Assembly: GCF_012396235.1 (NCBI RefSeq)
Contig: NZ_JAAXPA010000001.1
Span: 310,001-374,000, forward strand
Length of the DNA: 64,000 nt
From: Rhodococcus opacus
GTDB lineage: Bacteria > Actinomycetota > Actinomycetes > Mycobacteriales > Mycobacteriaceae
Reading direction: 5' to 3'
Below, piece by piece: positions 50,765-60,312 of the stretch. Made by a program: the position numbers and the translations under genes. Each line of letters begins with the position of its first letter. The stretch's first letter is position 1. The notes below the pieces were generated by a model. The model was given only the letters and a program-made list of their open reading frames with translations, searched no databases and was not told where the DNA came from.

Positions 50765-51931
50765 ATGTCTTCGGTTGCACTGGAACGGACCATTTTCGAC
50801 GCCGATCACGATGCGTTTCGGGAAACGGTGCGCCGGTTCGCCGAACGTGACGTCGCCCCGCATCTTCGCGACTGGGCCGACGCGGGACAGGTCGACCGGG
50901 ACGTCTTCCGCCAGGCAGGCAAGCTCGGGCTCCTCGGGATCAATGTCGAGGAGCGATTCGCCGGCGGCGGAATCGACGACTTCCGTTTCAACGCCATCGT
51001 CATCGAAGAACTCTGCCGCGTCGGGGCCCCTGCCGTGGTGATGGGCCTGGCGGGCATCAACGACCTCGTCACCCCTTACCTCGTCTCGCTGGCGAACGAG
51101 GAGCAGAAGCATCGGTTCCTGACGCCCTTGTGCACCGGCGAGAAGATCGGTGCCATCGCCATGACGGAGCCCGGTGCGGGCAGCGACCTGGCCGCGATCT
51201 CCACGACCGCCCTCCCCGACGGGAACGATCTGGTCCTCAACGGCACCAAGATCTTCATCAGCAACGGAATGCTCGCCGACTTCGTGATAGTCGTAGCCAA
51301 GACGGATCCGGCAGCGGGCAAGAAGGGCGTGAGCCTGCTGGTGGTCGAGGACGGGACGGCCGGCTTCACCCGCAACGGGCCGCTGCACAAGGTCGGCCTG
51401 ACCGCCCAGGACACCGCCGAGCTCGTATTCGACGACGTCCGCATCCCCCGCGAGAACGTCCTGGGTGAACTGAACGACGGCTTCGGCTACCTGGGAGACA
51501 ATCTGCCCCAGGAGCGCCTCAGCGTGGCCGTCACGTCCATGGCGTCGATGCGACGCACGTTCGACCAGGCCCTGACGTACAGCTGCGATCGGACCGCGTT
51601 CGGCCAGAGGGTGGCCGACTTCCAGGCCAACCGCTTCTACCTCGCGGAACTCGCCACCGAGATCGAGATCGCGCAGTGCTTCACCGACCGCTGCATCCTC
51701 GACGCCGCACACGGCACCCTCGACGAGGTGACCGCGGCGATGGCCAAATGGTGGATCACCGAGCTGCAGCAGCGGGTCGTCCAGCGCGCGGTTCAACTGC
51801 ACGGCGGCTACGGATACATGCGCGAGTACGACGTCGCCCAGGACTACCTCGACTGCCGCGGCGGGCCGATCTACGCCGGCACCACCGAGATCATGAAGGA
51901 AATCATCGGGCGCAAGCTCACGCGTGCCTGA
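50765..51931 (+). CDS. couH: Acyl-CoA dehydrogenase of the cou cluster
   Basis: FAD enzyme of 388 residues. IAMTEPGAGSDLA and GTKIFISNGMLADFVIVVAKTD are FAD/substrate motifs; LHGGYGYMREYDVAQDYLDCRGGPIYAGTTEIMKEIIGRKL ends it. The catalytic Glu is probably in LPQERLSVAV, as in isovaleryl-CoA dehydrogenase. It precedes couT and couL, matching the order couH-couT-couL reported for R. jostii RHA1; the symbol is given on that order. A role in desaturating dihydro-hydroxycinnamoyl-CoA is inferred. AAAGGA precedes ATG 50765. Confidence 0.85.
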   Translation: MSSVALERTIFDADHDAFRETVRRFAERDVAPHLRDWADAGQVDRDVFRQAGKLGLLGINVEERFAGGGIDDFRFNAIVIEELCRVGAPAVVMGLAGINDLVTPYLVSLANEEQKHRFLTPLCTGEKIGAIAMTEPGAGSDLAAISTTALPDGNDLVLNGTKIFISNGMLADFVIVVAKTDPAAGKKGVSLLVVEDGTAGFTRNGPLHKVGLTAQDTAELVFDDVRIPRENVLGELNDGFGYLGDNLPQERLSVAVTSMASMRRTFDQALTYSCDRTAFGQRVADFQANRFYLAELATEIEIAQCFTDRCILDAAHGTLDEVTAAMAKWWITELQQRVVQRAVQLHGGYGYMREYDVAQDYLDCRGGPIYAGTTEIMKEIIGRKLTRA

Positions 51932-51967
51932 CGGGTCCGATTCAGCCGAAGCGTTGGCGATCTCTTC

Positions 51968-51984
51968 CATTGACAACTTCAATG
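51968..51984. promoter_or_regulatory. CouR-type operator 2, upstream of couT
   Basis: CATTGA-CAACT-TCAATG, the same core and spacing as operator 1, 74 bases before couT. It suggests that couT-couL has its own regulated promoter in addition to readthrough from couH. Confidence 0.72.
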
Positions 51985-52057
51985 ATTAATGTTTAATTGT
52001 GATCCGCGCTACACGCGCGATCCGCTCTGTTGTCCCACGCTCGGCCAAGGAGTATCG

Positions 52058-53386
52058 ATGACGGTCACCGCCACCGCCGGCACCATGTCGGCCACCCAAC
52101 GCAAGAAGGAAGTTCGCAGGGTGATCCTGTCGAGCTACCTGGGCAGCACCATCGAGTTCTACGACTTCCTGCTCTACGCCACCGCAGCGTCCCTCGTCTT
52201 CGGTCCGGTGTTCTTCGCCGATCTGGACCCTCTGGCCGCGAGCATCGCATCGATGGGAACGTTCGCCGCCGGCTACGTCGCGCGCCCCCTGGGCGGAATC
52301 GTCTTCGGTCACTTCGGGGACACCGTCGGCCGCAAGGCCATGCTGCTGATCTCGATGACCGTCATGGGCATCGCGTCGTTCGCGATCGGGCTCATTCCGC
52401 CGCCGGAGATGATCGGGTCTTGGGCCGCGGTGATCCTCGTACTGCTCCGCGTCTGCCAGGGACTCGCCGTCGGCGGCGAATGGGGTGGCGCAGCGCTGAT
52501 GTCGCTCGAGCACGCCGAATCCGGCAAGCGCGGATTCGCAGCGGCGTTCACCAACGCGGGCGCCCCCACCGGCGCGCTGCTCGGCACGCTCGCGCTGGCG
52601 GCCGTGTCGCTTCTCCCCGACGAGCAGTTCCTGACGTGGGGCTGGCGCATCCCGTTCCTGATCTCGGCATTCATGCTGGCTCTCGGCCTGTTCATCCGGT
52701 CCAAGGTGTCGGAGAGCCCGCTGTTCACGGCGGCACTGAAGGAATCCGCGAAGAAGGAGACCACCCCACCCATCGTCACCATCCTGAAGCGGCCCCGCGC
52801 GGTCGTCGTGGCGTCGATGAGCTGCATCGCGAGCTTCGGAATGCAGACCGCATTCACCACGTTCGCCATCACCTACGCCGTGTCGAGCGGCGCCCCGCGG
52901 TCCGACGCGCTGCTGGCGTTCTCCTTCTGCCAGTTCTGTGCGATCTTCCTGGTCCTCGGATCTGCGCGACTGTCCGACCGGATCGGCCGCCGCCCGGTCA
53001 TGCTCGCGGGACTCGGCGCGATGATCCTCAGCGTCTACCCACTGTTCCTGCTGCTCAGCACGGGACAGTTCCCGTTCGTCGCGCTCGCCTTCGTCGGCTA
53101 CACCCTCTGCCACTCGGCCACCTACGGTCCGATGGCCGCGTTCATCTCCGAGCAGTTCGGCACCCGGGCGCGCTACACCGGAGCGTCGCTCGGATACCAG
53201 CTGGCCACTCTCGTCGGCGCGGGATTTACCCCCGTCATCCTGGCGTCACTGTTCGCGTCGTCCGGCAAGTCGATCCTCCCGGTCGGGCTGTTCATCATCG
53301 CACTGTGCGTGGTCAGCGCCGTCTTCCTCGTCGCGACGAAGGAGAGCAAGGACAACGACCTGAGCGCGGAGACCCCGTCGGCCTGA
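52058..53386 (+). CDS. couT: MHS-family MFS transporter, hydroxycinnamate uptake
   Basis: Twelve-helix proton symporter of 442 residues. Signatures of the metabolite:H+ symporter family are SYLGSTIEFYDFLLYATAASLVF, FGHFGDTVGRKAMLL, and RVCQGLAVGGEWGGAALMSLEHA. Position between couH and couL and a CouR-type site upstream identify it with CouT. AAGGAG lies seven bases before ATG 52058. Transport of p-coumarate/ferulate is the published prediction, not shown here. Confidence 0.9.
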   Translation: MTVTATAGTMSATQRKKEVRRVILSSYLGSTIEFYDFLLYATAASLVFGPVFFADLDPLAASIASMGTFAAGYVARPLGGIVFGHFGDTVGRKAMLLISMTVMGIASFAIGLIPPPEMIGSWAAVILVLLRVCQGLAVGGEWGGAALMSLEHAESGKRGFAAAFTNAGAPTGALLGTLALAAVSLLPDEQFLTWGWRIPFLISAFMLALGLFIRSKVSESPLFTAALKESAKKETTPPIVTILKRPRAVVVASMSCIASFGMQTAFTTFAITYAVSSGAPRSDALLAFSFCQFCAIFLVLGSARLSDRIGRRPVMLAGLGAMILSVYPLFLLLSTGQFPFVALAFVGYTLCHSATYGPMAAFISEQFGTRARYTGASLGYQLATLVGAGFTPVILASLFASSGKSILPVGLFIIALCVVSAVFLVATKESKDNDLSAETPSA

Positions 53387-53441
53387 CGCACCCATCCCGC
53401 CACAAGCTCGAGAGTAGCTTCGAAGAGAACGAGGAGTCACC

Positions 53442-54977
53442 ATGGACAACGAAGGCATCGGCTCGTGGCTCGAGCGCCGCATCACCATGACGCCGAAGAA
53501 CGAGGCGCTCGTCTTCGACGGACGGGCCGTCACGTACGAGGAGATGGCCCTGCGGACCCGCCGACTCGCCCACGGCCTGCGCGCCCTCGGCGTCGAGAAG
53601 GGTGACTGCGTCGGCTTCTTCGGTTTCAACGACCCCGCGGCGCTCGAGGTGATGTTCGCGGCCGGGCTGCTCGGTGCCACGTATCTCCCGCTCAACGCAC
53701 GCCTCACCGCCGAGGAAGCTCGCTACGTGCTCGGCGATTCACGCTGCACCACAGTGATATTCGGCGATCAGCAGGCCGACGTCGCGCAGAAGCTGGCGAA
53801 GTCGGACACCCCGGTCACCACCTGGATCGGCCTGGGCAACTCGTGGTCCACCCACACGTACGAGGGCGTGCGCGCCGGGCAGCCGGACACCCGCATCGAC
53901 GAGCAGGTGGGCCTCGACGACCTGTCCGTGCTGATGTACTCGTCGGGCACCACCGGAGCACCGAAGGGTGTCATGCTCAGCCACGGCAACATGCTGTGGA
54001 ACGCGCTGAACCAGCTTCTCGCCCAGGACATGACGTCGAAGGAACGCACGCTGTCGGTGGCGCCGCTGTTCCACATCGGCGGGATCGGCGGCGCCGTCAC
54101 ACCGACACTGCTCAACGGCGGCACCGTGGTGCTGCTGCGCAAGTTCGATGCCGGCGTCGTCCTCGACACGATCGAGAAGGAACGCATCACCACGTTCTTC
54201 GCGGTCCCCACGATGATCCAGGAACTGTGGCACCACCCCCGGTTCGCGGACGCCGACGTGTCCAGTCTGCGGGCCATCTGTGTTGCCGGGGCTCCGCTGC
54301 CCGAAGCGTTGATCTCCCCGTGGCAGGACCGGGACGTCGCGATCACGCAGGCGTACGGCCTGACGGAGACCGCGCCGTCGGTCACCATGCTGTCGAGCGC
54401 GGACGTGCGCACCAAGATCGGGTCCGCCGGCAAACGGACGTTCTTCACCGACGTCGACGTCGTGCGTCCGGACGGGTCGAGCGCCGAACCGCACGAGATC
54501 GGCGAGATCGTCGCCAAGGGCCCGAACGTGATGCTCGGCTACCTGAATCAGCCCGAGGCCACCGCCCGCACGATCGTCGACGGCTGGCTGCACACCGGCG
54601 ACGCCGGCTACTTCGACGACGAAGGTTTCCTCTTCATCTGCGACCGCTACAAGGACATGTACATCTCGGGCGGCGAGAACGTCTACCCCGCCGAGGTCGA
54701 GGCGGCACTGCTGAGACTGGAGGGCATCCGGGAGGCGGCGGTGATCGGCGTCCCCCACGAGAAGTGGGGTGAGACCGGTATGGCCTTCGTCGTCGCCGCC
54801 GACGGAACGACCCTCGACGAGGAGACGGTGCGCGTCCGGCTGCGAGAAAAGCTCGCGGGCTTCAAGATTCCCACGTGCATCCAGATCGCGGAGGCACTCC
54901 CCCGCACCGCCACCGGCAAGATCCGCAAACCTGACCTGCGCAAGCTTGCCGCTTCGCAGCCTGTGAGTACTTCTTAA
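53442..54977 (+). CDS. couL: p-Hydroxycinnamoyl-CoA synthetase
   Basis: Class I adenylate-forming enzyme of 511 residues that activates p-coumarate, caffeate and ferulate to CoA thioesters with ATP. Motifs: MYSSGTTGAPKGVMLSHGN (A3), QAYGLTETAPS (A5), GWLHTGDAGYFDDEGFLFICDRYKDM (A7-A8) and PRTATGKIRKPDLRK with the catalytic Lys. Identity with R. jostii CouL is inferred from cluster content. The final Val-Ser-Thr-Ser and TAA are encoded by palindrome A4, so the native C-terminus ends near LAASQP. Confidence 0.92.
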   Translation: MDNEGIGSWLERRITMTPKNEALVFDGRAVTYEEMALRTRRLAHGLRALGVEKGDCVGFFGFNDPAALEVMFAAGLLGATYLPLNARLTAEEARYVLGDSRCTTVIFGDQQADVAQKLAKSDTPVTTWIGLGNSWSTHTYEGVRAGQPDTRIDEQVGLDDLSVLMYSSGTTGAPKGVMLSHGNMLWNALNQLLAQDMTSKERTLSVAPLFHIGGIGGAVTPTLLNGGTVVLLRKFDAGVVLDTIEKERITTFFAVPTMIQELWHHPRFADADVSSLRAICVAGAPLPEALISPWQDRDVAITQAYGLTETAPSVTMLSSADVRTKIGSAGKRTFFTDVDVVRPDGSSAEPHEIGEIVAKGPNVMLGYLNQPEATARTIVDGWLHTGDAGYFDDEGFLFICDRYKDMYISGGENVYPAEVEAALLRLEGIREAAVIGVPHEKWGETGMAFVVAADGTTLDEETVRVRLREKLAGFKIPTCIQIAEALPRTATGKIRKPDLRKLAASQPVSTS

Positions 54978-55002
54978 CCGCGGGCGGTTAACAAGTACTC
55001 AC
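54963..55002. repeat. 40-bp palindrome, family A copy 4
   Basis: Arms GTGAGTACTTCTTAACCGCG and (read inward) GTGAGTACTTGTTAACCGCC, two differences. It encodes the last four residues and stop (54975-54977) of couL and lies 20 bases before the DJ-1 gene. Confidence 0.93.
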
Positions 55003-55022
55003 GAGCGTGCTTGCATTATGGA

Positions 55023-55607
55023 ATGAAGCACATCGGGATCGTGTTGTTCGACGGCGTCGAGGAGTTGGACGCCGTCGGGCCGTGGGAGGTGCTGTCCGCG
55101 TGGACGCGCATGTACCCGGACGACGGATACACCGTGTCCTGCCTCTCCGCGTCGGGCGGGAGTGTGCAGTGCGCCAAGGGCCTCGTCCTGGGCGCTCATC
55201 ATTCCCACGCCGACGCGCCGCCCCTCGACGTGCTGCTCCATCCCGGCGGTCAGGGCACGCGGCCACAACTGCTCGACGACGCCCATCTCGACTGGGTGCG
55301 CCGCCAGCGCGCCGTCGTTCCGTTGATGACCAGCGTGTGCACGGGTTCCCTGGTCTACGCGAAAGCCGGCCTGCTGAAAGACAGGCCGGCTACGACGCAT
55401 TGGGCGTCGTTGGCGTTGCTGGCGGAGATCGATCCGACCATCGACGTGCGCCCGGACGATCGATTCGTCGACGACGGCGACGTGATCACGTCGGCCGGTG
55501 TCTCCGCGGGTATCGACATGGCACTGCACCTCGTCGCCCGCTTCGCCGGAGCGGAGCGGGCGCGCGAGGTGCGCCGCTATATCCAGTACGACCCTCGCCC
55601 CCTGTGA
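55023..55607 (+). CDS. DJ-1/PfpI family protein, isonitrile-hydratase-like
   Basis: Cytosolic protein of 194 residues. The nucleophile elbow is PLMTSVCTGSLVYAKAGLL with the conserved Cys; LFDGVEELDAVGPWEVLS and ATTHWASLALLAEI are typical of the GlxA/isonitrile-hydratase branch. ATG 55023 is the likely start; TTG 55011 is possible. CATTAT lies three bases upstream of the ATG. Its TGA stop (55605-55607) is inside palindrome A5. Flanked on both sides by palindromes, it is isolated from the cou operons. Function unknown. Confidence 0.85.
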   Translation: MKHIGIVLFDGVEELDAVGPWEVLSAWTRMYPDDGYTVSCLSASGGSVQCAKGLVLGAHHSHADAPPLDVLLHPGGQGTRPQLLDDAHLDWVRRQRAVVPLMTSVCTGSLVYAKAGLLKDRPATTHWASLALLAEIDPTIDVRPDDRFVDDGDVITSAGVSAGIDMALHLVARFAGAERAREVRRYIQYDPRPL

Positions 55608-55643
55608 GTACTTGTTAACCACCCGCGGTTAATAAGTACTCAC
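55604..55643. repeat. 40-bp palindrome, family A copy 5
   Basis: Starts GTGAGTACTTGTTAACC and ends GGTTAATAAGTACTCAC. It contains the DJ-1 stop on plus and lies seven bases beyond the convergent CocE hydrolase stop. Confidence 0.92.
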
Positions 55644-55650
55644 GGGCGCG

Positions 55651-57420
55651 TCAGCGCACCACGGAGAGCGACACGCGGCTGGGGTACCGCTCCCCCGTGT
55701 GCACGGTCTGGTGGGCGACCACGAATTCCGAGGATTCGTAGGCAGATTCGCCGGTGTTCAGGTTGCGGTCCCAGCGGGGATGGTTGCTGGACGTCACGTG
55801 GACCCGGATCCGCTCGCCGGGCTGGAAGGTGACGGCCGTGGACCACAGGTCGATCGCGTACTCGTACACCTCCCCGGGCACGAGCGGGCTCGGTTCGGCG
55901 GACGTGTACGTCCCGGGCGTCCGGTAGGAGTCGCGGTAGCGGGCCCGCACCATGCCGTCGGTGAGCGTGATCGACGTGCCGTCCGCGGTCACCCGGCACA
56001 GTCGCACGACGAAATCGGTGTCGACCGCACTGGACGACGCGAACAGTGTCGCGGACACCCGGCCGATCACCGTCAACGGCTCGGTGAGTGCCTCACCGGT
56101 GAACACGAGGACGTCGTCGCGGGATTCGACGCGGCTCTGTTCCAGTGCGCCGGGCGCGAACGTTCCCGGCATCATCGTCGCCCCACCGACCGTCGGCACC
56201 GGATCCGCCGGGTCGTAGTCGTAGTCGACGCACCCGTCGGTCCGCTCCGCTTCCGCGACGAGGGTTCCGCCGGGAGCCAGGAAGAATTCGGCGGTGCGCG
56301 CGGGTTCCGGGAAGCGGTCGTACGTCCGCCACCGGTTCTCGCCCATCACGAAGATCCGGACCCGGGGCATGGCGGGTTCCTCGTCGCCGAGCACCGACGC
56401 GTACCACTGCGCGTGAACCGACGACAGGTCCTGCCCCGAGTCGAGCACCGCCTGGTTCGCGGGACTGCCGAACACCACCGAGCCACCGAGCCCGGAGAAG
56501 TTGGTGTGACTCCACGGGCCCACGATCAGGTACGGCGCGGGGGCCGCACCGGAATCACTGTGCGCCAGTTGGCCGAAGTACTGGTCGAGGGTGCTGTTCA
56601 CGAAGATGTCGTACCACCCCCCGATGTGCAGCGAGGGGAGGTCGACGGCCCGGTCGCTCGCGCTGTCCCACAGGTCGCGGGTGGGGTGATCGATCGGGAA
56701 TCCCAGCGATTCGACGATCGGCGACGCGAAGAACGCCGGGGCGTCCACGGCCATGTCGCGGACGGGCAGGATGTCCAAGAACGTGTCCTCGGACATCGCC
56801 CGGTCGATCCGCGCCCACGACGCCCACTCACGTTCCGCGCGGACGGGATCGGTCCGGGACAGTTTCGCGATCTCGGCCGGTCCGGCCGAGTAGTGCCCCC
56901 ACCCGAGCCGGGCACCGAATTCCACCGCGCCGCCGCGCACGAGTCCACCGGACCGCGCGTTGCCGCCTGCGGAGATGCCCGGGGCGATGCCGCGCAGGGC
57001 CGGCGGCTTCTCCTGGGCTGCACGCCACTGGGTTTCGGCGAAGTACGACCGCCCCCACATGCCCACGGCGCCGGTCGAATACGGCAGTTCGGCGGCCCAC
57101 TGCACCGTGTCGTAACCGTCCGGACCTTCGTTCTCGGACGGCACGAACTCGCCGTCCGAGCCGAATCTGCCGCGGACGTCCTGCATGATGACGACGAATC
57201 CGGTGGCCGCGACGGTAGCGGGGTTGAGGTAGCCCGAGTTCACGGACAGGTCGCGGCCGTACGGGGTGCGGGTGAGCAGAACCGGGAAGCGTCCGGATCC
57301 GTTCGGGCGGTACACGGTCGAGCGCAGAACCACCCCGTCCCGCATCGTCGCCTCGACGTCGTTCTCGATCAGTACATCGTGTTTCACAGGTTCGGTCACT
57401 TTCGACGGGAGGTCGGTCAT
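55651..57420 (-). CDS. CocE/NonD family hydrolase (X-Pro dipeptidyl-peptidase-like esterase)
   Basis: Product of 589 residues. The alpha/beta hydrolase domain shows LTRTPYGRD, VVIMQDVRGRFGSDGEF (oxyanion region), GMWGRSYFAETQW with the catalytic Ser and LIVGPWSHTNF with the His. The C-terminal ~220 residues form the jelly-roll typical of cocaine esterase and glutaryl acylases. No signal peptide. Its ATG overlaps the TGA of the MHS transporter, so imported substrate is probably an ester cleaved inside the cell. Placement between the two halves of the cou cluster suggests hydroxycinnamate esters, which is inference. Confidence 0.9.
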   Translation of the reverse strand: MTDLPSKVTEPVKHDVLIENDVEATMRDGVVLRSTVYRPNGSGRFPVLLTRTPYGRDLSVNSGYLNPATVAATGFVVIMQDVRGRFGSDGEFVPSENEGPDGYDTVQWAAELPYSTGAVGMWGRSYFAETQWRAAQEKPPALRGIAPGISAGGNARSGGLVRGGAVEFGARLGWGHYSAGPAEIAKLSRTDPVRAEREWASWARIDRAMSEDTFLDILPVRDMAVDAPAFFASPIVESLGFPIDHPTRDLWDSASDRAVDLPSLHIGGWYDIFVNSTLDQYFGQLAHSDSGAAPAPYLIVGPWSHTNFSGLGGSVVFGSPANQAVLDSGQDLSSVHAQWYASVLGDEEPAMPRVRIFVMGENRWRTYDRFPEPARTAEFFLAPGGTLVAEAERTDGCVDYDYDPADPVPTVGGATMMPGTFAPGALEQSRVESRDDVLVFTGEALTEPLTVIGRVSATLFASSSAVDTDFVVRLCRVTADGTSITLTDGMVRARYRDSYRTPGTYTSAEPSPLVPGEVYEYAIDLWSTAVTFQPGERIRVHVTSSNHPRWDRNLNTGESAYESSEFVVAHQTVHTGERYPSRVSLSVVR

Positions 57421-58742
57421 TTGCCGAGGTCGGTGGTGCTGGTCCGGTAGGTTTCCCGGACCGTGAGCGTGGTGAGCGCGCTGACCAGGCAGCAGCACGC
57501 GGTGAACACGGCCACCGGAATCCAGCCGTTCGGTCCGGGCCGGACGAGTGCCGCGGCGATGGTGGGGGCGAATCCGGTGGCCACCAACGCCAGCTGCCCG
57601 GAGATCGCCATGCCCGAATACCGGATGCGCGTCTCGAACATCTCGGCGCACAGGGCGGGACCGACGGCGTTGACGAGCGAGTAGCCGGCCACCATCACGA
57701 CGCATGCGGTGATCAGGATCAGGGCCGTCGAACGCTGGCTGACCGCCCAGAAGAATCCGGAGATGGCGACGGCGCAGACGAGATTGCCGGTGATGAAGAT
57801 CGGCTTGCGTCCGATCCGGTCGGCGAGGATCCCCGCGGCGGGCTGGGCCACGAGCGCGAGTGCGGCGGTGAGCACGGTCGCGCCGACCATGACGGTCCGG
57901 GACACACCGGCCTCGTGGGTGCCCCACGACAGGGCGAAGGCGCTGAAGATGGTGGAGACCACCGCGAACAGGCCGCAACCCACGACCCGCAGCACGCTCG
58001 GCCAGTGGTCGCGGAAGATCACCTTCGCCGGCATTTCCTTGGGTTCGTCGGTCGACACGGCCTCCTCGAACACCTCGCTCTCGGGCAGCATCCGGCGGAT
58101 GACGAGCCCGGCGAGTGCGACGAAGATGCTGAGCAGGAACGGGATACGCCATCCCCAGCTGAGGAAGGCGTTCTCGGGCAGTCCGGAGAACACGAGGACG
58201 ACCAGCGATGCCAGCAGCATTCCCGCGGCGGCACCGGTGTTCACCCAGCTCGCCGCAAGCGCCCGGCGATCGGCGGGTGCGTGTTCGAGCGCCAGGGACG
58301 CGGCTCCCGCCGACTCGCCCGCCGCCGACGCACCTTGGACGGCCCGGAGCAGCACCAGCAGGATCGGCGCCGCGACGCCGATCGCTCCGTACGTCGGCAG
58401 GCAGCCGATGAGCGACGTGGCCACGCCCATCATCACGAGCGTCACCACCAGCATCCGCTTACGGCCGAGGGTGTCCCCGAAGTGGCCGAAGACGAGGGCT
58501 GCGAGAGGCCGGACGACGTACCCGATCCCGATGGTCGCCATCGACACGATGGTCCCCCAGAATGAACCGAGATCCGGGAAGAACAGGGTGTTGAACGCGA
58601 GCGCGGAGAAGGAGGCGTAGATGAAGAAGTCGTAGTACTCGAGTGTGCTGCCCACGAAGGAGGCCAGGGCTGCCCGGCGCGCGTGGGGCGACCGGACGCT
58701 CGTGTCGGCGCGTATGTCGCGGCCGTCGAATGTGGAAGTCAT
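57417..58742 (-). CDS. MHS-family MFS transporter
   Basis: Twelve-helix symporter of 441 residues: SFVGSTLEYYDFFIYASFSAL, VFGHFGDTLGRKRMLVV and RAVQGASAAGESAGAASLALEHA are metabolite:H+ symporter signatures. It shares the family with CouT. It is translationally coupled to the CocE esterase and lies downstream of a LysR gene on the same strand, so a LysR-controlled uptake-plus-hydrolysis operon is likely. ATG 58742 has GTAGGA upstream. Confidence 0.9.
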   Translation of the reverse strand: MTSTFDGRDIRADTSVRSPHARRAALASFVGSTLEYYDFFIYASFSALAFNTLFFPDLGSFWGTIVSMATIGIGYVVRPLAALVFGHFGDTLGRKRMLVVTLVMMGVATSLIGCLPTYGAIGVAAPILLVLLRAVQGASAAGESAGAASLALEHAPADRRALAASWVNTGAAAGMLLASLVVLVFSGLPENAFLSWGWRIPFLLSIFVALAGLVIRRMLPESEVFEEAVSTDEPKEMPAKVIFRDHWPSVLRVVGCGLFAVVSTIFSAFALSWGTHEAGVSRTVMVGATVLTAALALVAQPAAGILADRIGRKPIFITGNLVCAVAISGFFWAVSQRSTALILITACVVMVAGYSLVNAVGPALCAEMFETRIRYSGMAISGQLALVATGFAPTIAAALVRPGPNGWIPVAVFTACCCLVSALTTLTVRETYRTSTTDLGK

Positions 58743-58903
58743 GTGGTTCCTACCTGAATGTGAAGGGCATCCGGGAGTTCGGAGAGGCCTCGAGGCGGGT
58801 GCGGCACCGGGGATCGGAGTTGTCCAGGTCACATCCGCTGCCGCCGAGGGAGACTCTGCCAAAGAAACCGATCACCGTCCAAGAGCAGTATCGGCACCGG
58901 TTG

Positions 58904-58918
58904 ATAAGCGATCGTTAT
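58904..58918. promoter_or_regulatory. Candidate LysR box ATAAGCGATCGTTAT
   Basis: A symmetric ATAA-N7-TTAT with T-N11-A spacing lies 162 bases before the MHS transporter start and overlaps the LysR stop codon. It fits a LysR recognition site for the transporter-esterase operon. Confidence 0.45.
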
Positions 58919-59823
58919 TGCTCGTCGGGGGCGGCGTCCGACGACGGCAGCACGTCGGCGGCGAGGTCGAGAACCGTCTGCACGACGGGCGATACGGGAC
59001 GGTCCGACCAGGCCAGCGCGGCCCGGACTTCGTATCGGCCGGCGTCGAGGGGAACGAGCACCACCCGATTGGGATACGTCTGGACGTCACCCGGCACGAG
59101 CGCCACACCGACCCCGGCCGCGACGAGGGCGGTCAGCACGATGCCGTCGGTGGTCTCCTGCACGATGTTCGGCGTGAACCCGACATCCCGGCACGCGGCG
59201 AGCAGATCGCGGCGGAGCGTGGATCCGGTGGCGGCGGGATTCGCGACGAACGTTTCGTCGCGCAGTTCGGCGAGGTCGATCGACTCCCGTGCGGCGAGTG
59301 GGTGATCGCTCGGGAGCAGCGCACTGAGGTACTCCACCGAGATCTGCCGCGTGAGCACATGGGGGTGGGACACCGCGTCCGAGACGATCCCGAGGTCGAG
59401 TTGCCCCTCCCAGATTTCGTCGAGGATCTGCCCACTGACCGTCGCCCCCTCGAGGACGAGATCGATCAGCGGGTACCGACGGCGCACCGACCGTGCCAGA
59501 GAAGACAATTCAGTCTGCCCGTAGGCGCCGCTGAACCCGACCCGGACGCGACCCTCGACCGCCGGATCCGCGATCACCGCGGCATCGACGGCGCGGTCGA
59601 TTCCGGCGAGCGCGTCCTTGCACGGCTGCAGGAAGCGCTCCCCCGCTGCGGTGAGCCGGACCGATCGCGTGGTGCGGTCGAACAGTTTCACGCCGAGGCG
59701 CTTCTCGAGTTGCTGCACTTGCTGACTCACGGCCGGTTGCGCGATGTGCAGCACCTCGGCCGCCCGGCCGTAGTTGAGTTCCTCGGCGACCGCGACGAAC
59801 GACTTCATCCAGCGGATCTCCAC
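58915..59823 (-). CDS. LysR-family transcriptional regulator
   Basis: Product of 302 residues. The N-terminal HTH is MKSFVAVAEELNYGRAAEVLHIAQPAVSQQVQQLEKRLGVKLFDRTTRSVRLTAAG; the remainder is the periplasmic-binding-like effector domain. The GTG start lies six bases after the DUF3237 stop, so it is third in the couR-DUF3237-lysR run. It probably activates the downstream transporter-esterase pair in response to an aromatic effector, by analogy with BenM/CatM-type regulators. Confidence 0.92.
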   Translation of the reverse strand: MEIRWMKSFVAVAEELNYGRAAEVLHIAQPAVSQQVQQLEKRLGVKLFDRTTRSVRLTAAGERFLQPCKDALAGIDRAVDAAVIADPAVEGRVRVGFSGAYGQTELSSLARSVRRRYPLIDLVLEGATVSGQILDEIWEGQLDLGIVSDAVSHPHVLTRQISVEYLSALLPSDHPLAARESIDLAELRDETFVANPAATGSTLRRDLLAACRDVGFTPNIVQETTDGIVLTALVAAGVGVALVPGDVQTYPNRVVLVPLDAGRYEVRAALAWSDRPVSPVVQTVLDLAADVLPSSDAAPDEQ

Positions 59824-59829
59824 GGCCGG

Positions 59830-60306
59830 TCAGTCCACCACGAACACCGTGAGACGCACCTCGCCGGGGAGGCGTTCGCCGGTGCCGACGAGGATCCGCG
59901 AGCGCAGCCACGACCACCGGCCCTCGGCGGCGGTGAGCCGTGGGGTGCAGCGGAAGTAGATGCGCTCGGGCGGCACGGCCTCGCCGTCGACCAGTCGGGC
60001 GATGTCTTCGGCGGTACCCGAGCGCAGCCCGAAGTTGGTGACGTAGATACGGTCGCCGTCGTCGGTCTCGATGGCGTACTTGGCCTCGAGTTCGGTGAGC
60101 GTGGACGAGCTGAGCAGCTGGAAGTCCGCCCCGACCGGCAGCACGGTGCCCCGCAGCTCGGGGCCCTCGACCCGGCCACCGAGGATGGGGATGATGCGAC
60201 GTGTTCCCTCGGGCGTGGATCCGATCTCCACCGGCTCGGCAACCTCCACGACGAACGTGGCGAGGAACGACATCCCGGGCGGGGCCGGGGCGAGGAGCTC
60301 GGTCAT
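59830..60306 (-). CDS. DUF3237 protein
   Basis: Product of 158 residues matching DUF3237: FLATFVVEVAEPVEIGSTPEGTRRIIPILGGRVEGPELRGTVLPVGADFQL and YFRCTPRLTAAEGRWSWLRSRILVGTGER. The fold is a beta-barrel without assigned activity. It is often encoded in aromatic or steroid catabolic loci. It lies six bases after couR and six before lysR, so the three are one operon. Confidence 0.88.
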   Translation of the reverse strand: MTELLAPAPPGMSFLATFVVEVAEPVEIGSTPEGTRRIIPILGGRVEGPELRGTVLPVGADFQLLSSSTLTELEAKYAIETDDGDRIYVTNFGLRSGTAEDIARLVDGEAVPPERIYFRCTPRLTAAEGRWSWLRSRILVGTGERLPGEVRLTVFVVD

Positions 60307-60312
60307 CGCGCC

